From Enhygromyxa salina (lineage in GTDB: Bacteria > Myxococcota_A > Polyangia > Nannocystales > Nannocystaceae), in the NCBI RefSeq assembly GCF_002994615.1, contig NZ_PVNK01000203.1, positions 1 through 50,681 on the forward strand: DNA of 50,681 bases, given 5' to 3'. Below, piece by piece: positions 38,665 to 46,941 of the stretch (position 1 is its first letter; each line of letters begins with the position of its first letter). A program made the translations under genes and the position numbers. The notes under the pieces are model-generated. The model was given only the letters and a program-made list of their open reading frames with translations. It had not been told where the DNA came from and searched no databases.

Positions 38665-39735
38665 ATGATCGGAGGGGCAGCGCTCGGGCGTGTTGTGGTG
38701 CTCGCGTCGGTCACGGGGCTGCTCGGGTGTCGGCAGGTCCCCGCCGAGATCGCCGTCGCCGAGCCCGCGGCCCCGATCGTCGCGGAGCCCGAGCCCGATC
38801 CCGATCCCGAGAACGCGCCGCTCGTGTGCCGGTCGGAGCTGCTCGCTATCATTGGCGAAGAGGGCCTCTCGATGGTCGGCCACGAGGCGCTCATGAGCCT
38901 CGAGCGGCGCAAGTACAGCGACCGCGGGCGCGAGATGCCAAGGGCCGCCGAGCTCCGCTACCGCCGCTCGATCGCGGATCGGCTGATCGACCAGCGCCTG
39001 CTCGAGCTCGAGGCCGCGCGCCTCGGCGTCCACCACGACGAGGCCGCGCTCCGCGAGCGCGAGGTCGAGCAGCGCCGGGGGATCGAGGACTGGGACGCCT
39101 ACCTGCGTCGCCGCGGTGAGACCGAGGCCACGCTACGAGCGCTTCACATCGCCGAGCTGCGCGAGCGGGCGATCCTCGACCACCGCGGCGCGCTCACGGT
39201 CAGCCCCGACGAGGTCCAGGCCGAGTACGACACGATCGCCCCCTCTTACGACCGCAAGGACGACCGGGTCCGGGCCCGGCACATCCTGATCAAGGTCGAT
39301 CCCGATCGTGTCGGCCGGGCCAGCGAGGCCGAGGCCCGGGCCGAGGCCAGGCGCCTCGCCGCGCTCGCCAACCAGCCCGACGTCGACTTTGCCGAGCTCG
39401 CGCGCGCCGAGTCCGATGGGCCCTCGGCCGCCAGGGGCGGCGACCTCGGCATCTTCTCCGCCGATCGCATGGTCGAGGACTTCTCCAAGCCCGTGTTCAA
39501 GGCCAAGCCTGGGGAGATTGTGGTCACCCAGACCAAGTTCGGGTTTCACGTCGTCCTGGTCGAGGGCCACTGGGGTCCGGGCCCGCTGCCACTCGAGGCG
39601 CTCGAGGAGCAGATCATCGAGCGCTTCGCGAGCCGCAAGCTCAACGCCGGGCGTAGCGAGCTCAAAGACGAGCTGCGCGAGCGCTACGAGCCGCAAAACT
39701 GTGAGGACGAGCGGCGGTCTCAGGAGCCGGGTTGA
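38665..39735 (+). CDS. Parvulin-type peptidyl-prolyl isomerase lipoprotein
   Basis: A 356-residue lipoprotein, third gene of the UbiA/polyketide-synthase operon (20-bp gap). The ATG at 38665 gives MIGGAALGRVVVLASVTGLL and lipobox Cys22. A short Pro/Glu linker follows, then an SurA-like helical region (RYRRSIADRLIDQRLLELEA) and a PpiC rotamase domain at about 210-310 (VRARHILIKVD, SDGPSAARGGDLGIFSADRM, TKFGFHVVLVEGHWG). It should assist folding of exported proteins. Why it sits with a small-molecule pathway is unclear; it may simply share the transcript. Confidence 0.9.
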   Translation: MIGGAALGRVVVLASVTGLLGCRQVPAEIAVAEPAAPIVAEPEPDPDPENAPLVCRSELLAIIGEEGLSMVGHEALMSLERRKYSDRGREMPRAAELRYRRSIADRLIDQRLLELEAARLGVHHDEAALREREVEQRRGIEDWDAYLRRRGETEATLRALHIAELRERAILDHRGALTVSPDEVQAEYDTIAPSYDRKDDRVRARHILIKVDPDRVGRASEAEARAEARRLAALANQPDVDFAELARAESDGPSAARGGDLGIFSADRMVEDFSKPVFKAKPGEIVVTQTKFGFHVVLVEGHWGPGPLPLEALEEQIIERFASRKLNAGRSELKDELRERYEPQNCEDERRSQEPG

Positions 39736-39810
39736 GCCCGGGCGATGCTGCCCGCTCGGGGGACGAACCTTGTTATTATCGCGGTGCTGAGGTGATAGCC
39801 TCGCGGCCAA

Positions 39811-40668
39811 ATGAAGCACGCGAACTTCTTTTGTGTGGCGCTGAGCTTGGTCATGGCTTGCCAGGCCGGAGAGCCGAATGACGAGGGCGAGACCGAGACC
39901 GGGACCGCGACCGGGACCGAGACCGGGACCGAGACCGAGACCGGAACCGAGACCGAGACCGGTGATGGTGATGGTGATGGTGATGGTGATTCGACCGGCG
40001 ACGGCGACGGCGATGGCGACGGCGACAGTGGCGACGGCGACGGCCACTGTTGCGGCGAAGCTGCCGACCAATACTCCATCTATCAGATCCAAGACGGGAC
40101 CGCGCCGTCCTTTGGCTGGGTCTGGGTCTCCAACGTCTGGGTCACCGCCAAGCGCAGCAACGGCCTGTGGGTCCAGGAAATGGGCGGTGGGCAGTACAGC
40201 GGCATCTGGGTCTACACTGGCGAAAACTTGCCAGACCTCGAGGTGATTGAGGTCGGTGACGTCGTCGACGTGCTCGGTGTGCGTGGGCAGTTCAACGAGG
40301 TCAACGAGATCAACGCCTTGAACGGAGGCGTCACGGTCGTCGGCGAGCTCGAGTCGCCGCTGCCGCCCGACCTGATCTCCGTTGGCAACATCGACGCGAC
40401 CTGGGAGAGCGTGTTCGTCCGCGTGGAGGGCGAGCTGGAGGTCGTCGGTTTGCCGGGCGATGGCGAGTTCATCATCGACGACGGGACCGCGAACGGCTAC
40501 GTCGACGACTACGTGTTCAACGTGATGGACGCCGACGAAGCGTTCCCCGATTTGGGCCTCGAAGCCACGTTCACGGCCATTCAGGGGCCGCTGAACCTCT
40601 CGGCTTCGACCTACAAGATCATCCCGCGCTCGGCCGCCGACCTCGAGGGCTACCAGCCCTTCTTGTAG
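39811..40668 (+). CDS. Acidic-repeat lipoprotein with OB-fold-like domain
   Basis: A 285-residue lipoprotein. MKHANFFCVALSLVMAC has its lipobox at Cys17, followed by a 50-residue Thr-Glu-Gly then Gly-Asp repeat (about 25-78). The folded part begins at a CCGE motif and continues YSIYQIQDGTAPSFGWVWV, GLWVQEMGGGQYSGIWVYTG, IEVGDVVDVLGVRGQFNEV. These fit a beta-barrel of the OB-fold type associated with extracellular nucleases and related secreted proteins, but no nuclease residues are present. It follows the isomerase gene after 75 bp on the same strand. Function unknown; ligand binding at the cell surface is plausible. Confidence 0.8.
   Translation: MKHANFFCVALSLVMACQAGEPNDEGETETGTATGTETGTETETGTETETGDGDGDGDGDSTGDGDGDGDGDSGDGDGHCCGEAADQYSIYQIQDGTAPSFGWVWVSNVWVTAKRSNGLWVQEMGGGQYSGIWVYTGENLPDLEVIEVGDVVDVLGVRGQFNEVNEINALNGGVTVVGELESPLPPDLISVGNIDATWESVFVRVEGELEVVGLPGDGEFIIDDGTANGYVDDYVFNVMDADEAFPDLGLEATFTAIQGPLNLSASTYKIIPRSAADLEGYQPFL
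39889..40044. repeat. Hexanucleotide repeats (Thr-Glu, Gly-Asp)
   Basis: About 155 bp of 6-bp units: first gagacc/gggacc variants encoding Thr-Glu/Gly, then ggtgat and ggcgac units encoding Gly-Asp. They form the linker between the lipid anchor and the folded domain. The variable third bases suggest an old, partly decayed array. Confidence 0.9.
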
Positions 40669-40690
40669 TGGGCGCGCGCGCTGTGCCTCT

Positions 40691-41191
<501 letters not shown>

Positions 41192-41418
41192 GGCCCACTT
41201 TGGTCCCGCCAAGGCGGCGTCGTGCTTCAGACCCCGCTCGCAATCGGGGCCTTGTAGGGGTGAGACAAGGCAAGCGCGAGGGTGAAACCCGGGGGCGCGG
41301 CGCGGGGTCGGTGGTTCATCACTCGCGGTCGTCGTGACGATCAAGCCGTGCGTTGGAGCCTGGGGTATCCTCGGTCGATGGGCAGAGCCACCTCGACCCA
41401 AGCCTTCGGAGCCGCGGC

Positions 41419-44313
41419 GTGAACCAGCAAACTCGACCAAGCGCGAGGCCGCGTTGGCTGGTGTTCGTGGGCCTGCTGATCGCCTCATTGGCCGTCGGCT
41501 TCACGCTCCGTTCGAGCACGGCAGACAAGCCGGAAGATGACGGCGCGACCGAGTCAAAGATGGCCAAGAAGGCGGGGTCGAGGCCAGGCCGTGCGGGTCC
41601 GGAGCAGCCCGAGGCGCGGCGCATGTCGGTCGCTGTGGTCGATGGCTCCGGACAGCCGATCGCGGGGGCGCAGGTGTGCCTCTTGCTGGCCGGACGCGAG
41701 GTCCTGGCGCAGCGCTGCGCGGCGACGGACGCGGGCGGCTTCGTCGACGAGCTCGAGCTGAGCGCGGGCGAGGGCTGGCGAATCGCGGTCTCGGCCGAGG
41801 GCTACCGACCGGCCATGGTCCCCCGACCCGGCGAGCTGGCGCCACGCGGCGACCACGTGAAGGTGACGCTGCGACGCGGCGGGGTTCGTGTGACCGGGGT
41901 CGTGGCGGACGCGACCGGTGGGACGATCGAGGGGGCGCTGGTCCGGGTCGAAGACGCCAGCGGCGCGGCGATCGCCGCGAGCGTGTCTGGGGAGGGCGGC
42001 GAGTTCGAGCTGTGGGCGAGCGAAGGCCACGCGAGGATCGAGGCCGCCGCCGACGGCTACGTGAGCGGCAGCAAGGGGCTGGTCCTGCCCAGCGGAGCGG
42101 TCGAGCTGGTGCTGCTGCCCGAGGCGGTCATCGCCGGGCGGGTGCTCGATGCTCGGACCGGGGCGGCGATCCCCGACGCGCTGGTCTCGGCGCGCCGGGC
42201 CGACAACGACGCGCGGGAGGGCAGCGACGACGGTGTGTACCGAGCCCGGAGCGACGCGCAGGGGCGCTACGAGATCCGTGGGTTGCCGGGCGGAGTGTTC
42301 GGGCTCAGCAGCCAAGGCCCGTGGGGCGAGGGGGCGAGCGAGGGCGGCGTCACCGTCGAGTTCAGCAGCCGGGTCGAGGACGTCGACATCTTGATCCACC
42401 GCGGGACGAGGGTTCGAGCGCGGGTGGTGATCGCCGACACCCGGCAGGGCTGCCCCGGCGCCGAGGTCTCGCTGGTGGAAGAGGAGGTCGGGCGTCGGCT
42501 GGCGAGCTCCGCCGACCTCGACGGGCGCGTCGAGCTCTCGGTTGCGGGAGCCGGCAGCTATCGAGTCGCGGTGCGCTGCGAGGGGCATCGGCTCGTGGGT
42601 GATCCGCCGGTCCTCGAGCTGAGCGGAGACCCGAGCGACGACGAGTCGATCGAGCTCGTGGTCGAGCGCGGCTTCGTCCTCCGGGGTCGGGTCTCGGGCG
42701 ACGGCGAGCCGCTCGCCGAGGCTGCCGTCGCGCTGATCGCTGCGCGGGGGGGTCCGCCCGCGGCGGTGGCCGTCGCCAACTCGGCGGGCGAGGTCGAGCT
42801 CGCGGGCCTCGACGATGGCGAGTACGTGGTGACCGGCGTGGCGCCGGGTTGGTTTCCCGTCGACGCCGAGCTCCGCGTCACGATCCCGCGTGACGACTCG
42901 TTCGAGCTGGCCCTGCGCGCGGGAGGGACGCTGCGCGGCGAGGTCGTCGAGGTCGGCGGACGCCCCGTCGCCTCGGCGCGGGTGCTCGCGGTCCGGCGCT
43001 CGGTCAACGGTCGCTGGCGGGGCGAGACGCTGACCGACGCCGAGGGACAGTTCGCGTTCGCCTCGTTGCCGCCGGGTCGCTACCAGGTCGACCTGTTGGC
43101 CGAGGGCGGCCAGCCGCTCACGAGCTCGAGCGGCGCAGCGGCGTCGGCGAGCGCGAGCGTCGAGGGCGGCGAGGCGAGTGAGCTGGAGTTCGTCGTTGCC
43201 CCGCAAGCCGGGGTGATCACCGGGGTCGTCGTCGATAGCGACGGCGAGCCGCTGGCCGCCGCGTTCGTGTGCGCCAAAGCGGACGCTCCGCCCCCGGACG
43301 CGCTCGTCTCGCGCGGTCGCTGTGCGCCGCGGATGACCGATGTCGACGGCAGCTTCGAGATCCGTCGGCTGTCGGGCGGGCAGTACACGCTCGAGGCTCG
43401 GGTTCGCGGCGGCGGTGAGGCGGTCCTGTCTGGGGTTGCGATCGGCGACGAGGTCGAGCTCGTCGTGCGTGACACCGGCTCGTTGCAAGGCCGCGCGCAC
43501 TATCGCAGCGACGGGTCGATCCCGGATCTGCTCGTCGTCGAGGTCGTGCGCGGGGACGCGGCGGTGCGCCGGCGGGACGTGTTCTTGCGGACGCGCGGCG
43601 AGTGGTCAGTCGCGGGGCTGCCGGTCGGTCGCTACCAGGTCCGCATCAAGGCCAGCCAGGGCGCGGGGGCGGTCGAGGCCGAGGTCGGGGCGGGGCGCAA
43701 CGACGCGGGCGACGTGCCGCTCGACGATCTGACCCAGCTGCTCGGACGCGTGGTCCGACTCGAGACCGGCGAGCCGCTCGCGGACTTTCGCGTCGTCGCG
43801 ACCGCGCTCGACGCCCAGCTCCGCAGCCGCTACGTCCACGAGGACGCGCGCAACGTCAGCGACGCGAGCGGGCGCTTCCTCATCTCGGACCCGCCGACCG
43901 GGCGGGTCACCCTGCACGTGATTCCGAAGAACCTGCACGCGCGCCCGCCCGATCTGACCGAGGCCCACCTCAGCGTGACCGTGAACCCGGGCGCCCCGCT
44001 CGACCTCGGCGACCTGGGCGTGCCGACGCGCCGACTGAGCCCCGATCAGCAAGCGGCGTCGTTCGGGTTTCGCCTGGTTCGTTGGGACCACGTCGCGGAT
44101 CAAGCCGACCAGGTCGCGCGGGTGATCCGTGTGGAGCCGGGAGGCGCGGCCGCGGCGGCGGGCTTGGAGGTCGATGACGTGATCACGGCGATCGACGGCT
44201 ACGACGTCGTGGGGCGCCGCTACATCCTCCAATACCTGCTCGCGGCGCCGGTTGGGACCTCGGTCGTGTTGGACACCGAGCGCGCGCCGGGGCTGGTGTT
44301 GGTCGGGCGCTGA
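41419..44313 (+). CDS. Membrane-anchored carboxypeptidase-regulatory-repeat protein with C-terminal PDZ domain
   Basis: A 964-residue protein. GTG at 41419, with GGAG 8 bases upstream, gives an Arg-containing n-region and one TM segment (WLVFVGLLIASLAVGF, about 13-28) without a lipobox, so it should be an inner-membrane anchor. Then come some eight to nine beta-sandwich units of the carboxypeptidase-regulatory type, each with a pattern like VRVTGVVADATGGTIEGALV and ending in DA-x-G-x-(F/Y)-x-I-x-x-L-(P/S)-G-G. The last 85 residues form a PDZ-like domain (VIRVEPGGAAAAAGLEVDDV, ITAIDGYDVVGRRYIL). No protease domain is present. It may bind C-termini of exported proteins. It has no obvious operon partner. 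Confidence 0.85.
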   Translation: MNQQTRPSARPRWLVFVGLLIASLAVGFTLRSSTADKPEDDGATESKMAKKAGSRPGRAGPEQPEARRMSVAVVDGSGQPIAGAQVCLLLAGREVLAQRCAATDAGGFVDELELSAGEGWRIAVSAEGYRPAMVPRPGELAPRGDHVKVTLRRGGVRVTGVVADATGGTIEGALVRVEDASGAAIAASVSGEGGEFELWASEGHARIEAAADGYVSGSKGLVLPSGAVELVLLPEAVIAGRVLDARTGAAIPDALVSARRADNDAREGSDDGVYRARSDAQGRYEIRGLPGGVFGLSSQGPWGEGASEGGVTVEFSSRVEDVDILIHRGTRVRARVVIADTRQGCPGAEVSLVEEEVGRRLASSADLDGRVELSVAGAGSYRVAVRCEGHRLVGDPPVLELSGDPSDDESIELVVERGFVLRGRVSGDGEPLAEAAVALIAARGGPPAAVAVANSAGEVELAGLDDGEYVVTGVAPGWFPVDAELRVTIPRDDSFELALRAGGTLRGEVVEVGGRPVASARVLAVRRSVNGRWRGETLTDAEGQFAFASLPPGRYQVDLLAEGGQPLTSSSGAAASASASVEGGEASELEFVVAPQAGVITGVVVDSDGEPLAAAFVCAKADAPPPDALVSRGRCAPRMTDVDGSFEIRRLSGGQYTLEARVRGGGEAVLSGVAIGDEVELVVRDTGSLQGRAHYRSDGSIPDLLVVEVVRGDAAVRRRDVFLRTRGEWSVAGLPVGRYQVRIKASQGAGAVEAEVGAGRNDAGDVPLDDLTQLLGRVVRLETGEPLADFRVVATALDAQLRSRYVHEDARNVSDASGRFLISDPPTGRVTLHVIPKNLHARPPDLTEAHLSVTVNPGAPLDLGDLGVPTRRLSPDQQAASFGFRLVRWDHVADQADQVARVIRVEPGGAAAAAGLEVDDVITAIDGYDVVGRRYILQYLLAAPVGTSVVLDTERAPGLVLVGR

Positions 44314-44361
44314 GATGGGCGCCGCGCTCGTCTGCCTGTTCGACACGCGAAGCTCTGCGGC

Positions 44362-45021
44362 TCAGATCGAGATCACGGGCAGCTCACCCTCGGGCAGCTT
44401 GACCTCGCACTCGGTCTTCTCGCGGATCTCCTCGACGCTGACGCCGGGCGCGATCTCGACCAGGGTGCAGCCCTCGGGCCCGAGCTTGAAGTAGCCCAGA
44501 TCCGTGACCAGCTCGTGGACCACGCGCTTGCCCGTGAGCGGCAGCTTGCACTGATTCAGCAGCTTGGGCGCGCCCTTTTTGTTGCAGTGATCCATGGTCA
44601 CGATCACCCGCTTGGCGCCCGCGACCAGATCCATCGCCCCGCCCATGCCCTTGACCTTCTTGCCGGGGATCATCCAGTTGGCGAGGTCGCCGTGTTCGTT
44701 GACCTCCATGGCCCCGAGCACGCACAGATCCAGGTGGCCGCCGCGGATCATTGCGAAGCTGTCGTGGCTGCCGAAGAAGCTGGCCCCGGGGATCGCGGTG
44801 ACGGTCTGCTTGCCGGCGTTGATCAGGTCGGCGTCGACCGCGTCCTCGGTCGGGAAGGGGCCCATGCCGAGGAGGCCGTTCTCGCTGTGGAGCACGACCT
44901 GCATGCCCTCGGGCACGTAGTTGGCGATCAGCGTGGGCATGCCGATGCCGAGGTTGACGTAGTAGCCGTCGCGCAGCTCCCTGGCCACGCGCTGGACGAT
45001 TTGCTCGCGGGACATCGCCAT
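44362..45021 (-). CDS. scoB: 3-oxoacid CoA-transferase subunit B
   Basis: A 219-residue CoA-transferase beta subunit. It begins MAMSREQIVQRVARELRDG, and the catalytic Glu47 lies in the HSENGLLGMGP motif (S-E-N-G). Other conserved stretches are NLGIGMPTLIANY and KVKGMGGAMDLVAGAKRVIV. With the A subunit it moves CoA between succinyl-CoA and a 3-oxoacid such as acetoacetate, in ketone-body or fatty-acid breakdown. The A subunit gene ends 2 bp before this ATG, so translation is probably coupled. An ATG two codons in (45015) is an alternative start. The substrate could be another 3-oxoacid such as 3-oxoadipate. Confidence 0.93.
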   Translation of the reverse strand: MAMSREQIVQRVARELRDGYYVNLGIGMPTLIANYVPEGMQVVLHSENGLLGMGPFPTEDAVDADLINAGKQTVTAIPGASFFGSHDSFAMIRGGHLDLCVLGAMEVNEHGDLANWMIPGKKVKGMGGAMDLVAGAKRVIVTMDHCNKKGAPKLLNQCKLPLTGKRVVHELVTDLGYFKLGPEGCTLVEIAPGVSVEEIREKTECEVKLPEGELPVISI

Positions 45022-45023
45022 GG

Positions 45024-45719
45024 TCAGGCCTCCCTCGTGGTGCGGAATTCGATCGGTTTTTCGTAGGACGGGCCCTCGATGATCCGATCGACGTAGATCC
45101 CGGGGGTGTGGACGAAGTTGGGATCGAGCTCGCCGGGCTCGACGAGCTCCTCGACCTCGGCGATCGTGATCGTGGCGGCCGTGGCCATGGCCTGATTGAA
45201 GTTGTTGGCCGTGTAGCGATAGATCAAGTTGCCGTGGCGGTCGCCCTTCCACGCCTTGACCAGGGCGAAGTCGGCGCGCAGCGGCATCTCGAGCACGTAC
45301 CAGCGCCCGTCGATCTCGCGGACCTCCTTGCCCTCGGCGATCGGCGTGCCGTAGCCCGTCGGGGTGTAGAACCCGCCGATCCCCGCGCCGCCGGCCCGGA
45401 TGCGCTCGGCCAGGGTGCCCTGGGGGACGAGCGTGACCTTCAGCTCGCCCGACAAGAACAGCTGCTCGAAGGTCTTGTTCTCGCCGACGTAGGAGCCGGT
45501 CATGCTCCGGACCCGGCCGGCGTCGAGCAGGATGCCGAGGCCGACGCCATCGATGCCGCAGTTGTTGGAGATGATGTCGAGATCGGCGTGGCCGGCCTCG
45601 TGCACCGCCTTGATCAGGTTCTCGGGGTTGCCGCACAGGCCGAAGCCGCCGGACATCAAGGTGATGCCGTCGCGCATGCCCTCGATGGCGGCGCTCGCGG
45701 AGGGGTAGGTCTTGTCCAT
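45024..45719 (-). CDS. scoA: 3-oxoacid CoA-transferase subunit A
   Basis: A 231-residue CoA-transferase alpha subunit, first gene of the two-gene operon. MDKTYPSASAAIEGMRDG leads into the LMSGGFGLCGNPENLI nucleotide-binding loop; SNNCGIDGVGLG, RMTGSYVGENKTFE-like and GGFYTPTGYGT segments are also family hallmarks. It forms the functional enzyme with subunit B. An in-frame extension upstream to 46112 overlaps the divergent TPR-DUF2135 gene and was rejected. It may complete a fatty-acid breakdown route with the acyl-CoA dehydrogenases at 5.5-7.8 kb, though the distance makes co-regulation uncertain. Confidence 0.93.
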   Translation of the reverse strand: MDKTYPSASAAIEGMRDGITLMSGGFGLCGNPENLIKAVHEAGHADLDIISNNCGIDGVGLGILLDAGRVRSMTGSYVGENKTFEQLFLSGELKVTLVPQGTLAERIRAGGAGIGGFYTPTGYGTPIAEGKEVREIDGRWYVLEMPLRADFALVKAWKGDRHGNLIYRYTANNFNQAMATAATITIAEVEELVEPGELDPNFVHTPGIYVDRIIEGPSYEKPIEFRTTREA

Positions 45720-45882
45720 GGCGCCCGGAGTGTCGCGCGCCACGGAGCTAGGGCGCAACCCTTCATAGGCGGATCCCGACTCGGGCCTGCGCCCCGCCAG
45801 CCTCGCTCCGCTCGGGCCCGCGGGACGAGATCGAGACTTTGGTCGGAATAGCTCGTGCGCGCTCGTGCGTCTGGGCGCCATC

Positions 45883-46941
45883 ATGACCCCTTCGCTCTGG
45901 CTCTGCGCCACGTTGGCCTTCGCGCCGCCAAATTTCACCGTCACGCCGGTCGACGAGCGCCCCGCCCGGGAGCCGAGCGCCTCGCTCGACGCCGAGATCG
46001 ACGAGCTGACCACCCTCGTCAATGACGAGCCGCGCGAGCGAGGCCATCGCTTCGCGCTCGTGCGCGCGCTGATCGACGCGGGCGAGCTCGACGAGGCCCT
46101 CGCCGCCGCCAAGGCCTGGCGCGAGGTCGACGCCTACAACCTCGTGGTCGTGCGCCTGATCGGGGACATCCAGAGCGAGCTCGGCCAGACCCGGCAAGCG
46201 TTGCGCACCTACTCCGCCGTGACCGAGCTCCTGTCCGAAGATCCCGAGGCTCAGCGGGCGCTGGCGACGGTGCTCAAGGCCCAGGGGGACCTCGACACTG
46301 CCTACGCCCGGCTCGAGGTCGCCGTCGAGCTCCGGCCCGAGGATCAGCGCCTGCTGTTCGAGCTCGCCGACATCGAGCTGCGCCAGGGCGACTACCAGCG
46401 CGCCGTCGAGCGCTTCGAGCTGATCGCCGCCGACGAGGACGCCGATCAGCAGCTGCGCCACCCGGCCAAGCAGCGCCTCGGGCAGATCTACGCCCGGTTC
46501 CGACGCGACGCCCCGACCGACGCGCAGCGCCAGGAGTGGAGCGCGAAGATCGACGCGCTCGAGCTCGAGGGCGGCTCGGAGAACGACATCAAGGTCTACC
46601 TGACCTGGGACACCGACCGGACCGACGTGGATCTGTGGGTCACCAACCCGCGGGGCGAGAAGGTGTTTTACAGCCATCGCAAGGGGGCCTTCGGCGGCAC
46701 GCTGTTTGGCGACGTCACGACCGGCTACGGGCCCGAGAGCTTCACCGCCAACCACGCCAAGGCCGGCAGCTACGCGATCGAGGTCAACTACTACGGCAGC
46801 GGCGGGGCCATGAAAGAGGCCCGCGGCGAGGTCATGGTCGTCGTCAACGAAGGGCGCGACGACGAGCGCCAGCAGACTTTTTCTTACGTTTTGCCCAAGC
46901 CTGGCGACACCGTTCGCGTGGCTGAGATCGAGGTCAAGTGA
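45883..46941 (+). CDS. TPR-DUF2135 (YfaP-like) secreted protein
   Basis: A 352-residue protein. The ATG at 45883 (MTPSLWLCATLAFAPP) gives a short signal-like N-terminus; GTG 45865 is an alternative that adds MRLGAI. TPR helices occupy about 50-185 (GQTRQALRTYSAVTEL, GDYQRAVERFELIAAD). Residues about 235-320 match DUF2135: VDLWVTNPRGEKVFYSHR, GDVTTGYGPESF, GSYAIEVNYYG. E. coli YfaP, beside an alpha-2-macroglobulin gene, has this domain. Its stop codon overlaps the start of the VIT-VWA gene by one base (TGATG), so the two are translationally coupled and probably act together outside the cytoplasm. Confidence 0.88.
   Translation: MTPSLWLCATLAFAPPNFTVTPVDERPAREPSASLDAEIDELTTLVNDEPRERGHRFALVRALIDAGELDEALAAAKAWREVDAYNLVVVRLIGDIQSELGQTRQALRTYSAVTELLSEDPEAQRALATVLKAQGDLDTAYARLEVAVELRPEDQRLLFELADIELRQGDYQRAVERFELIAADEDADQQLRHPAKQRLGQIYARFRRDAPTDAQRQEWSAKIDALELEGGSENDIKVYLTWDTDRTDVDLWVTNPRGEKVFYSHRKGAFGGTLFGDVTTGYGPESFTANHAKAGSYAIEVNYYGSGGAMKEARGEVMVVVNEGRDDERQQTFSYVLPKPGDTVRVAEIEVK

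Noticed and set aside
39770..39798. TTGTTA and TGATAG separated by 17 bp, upstream of the OB-fold-like lipoprotein gene
   Set aside because: The spacing is right but both hexamers match the consensus poorly, and transcription would begin only a few bases before the ATG.
45720..46112. Upstream extension of the CoA-transferase A frame to 46112
   Set aside because: It overlaps the divergent TPR-DUF2135 gene and has no CoA-transferase similarity; the ATG at 45719 fits the family start.
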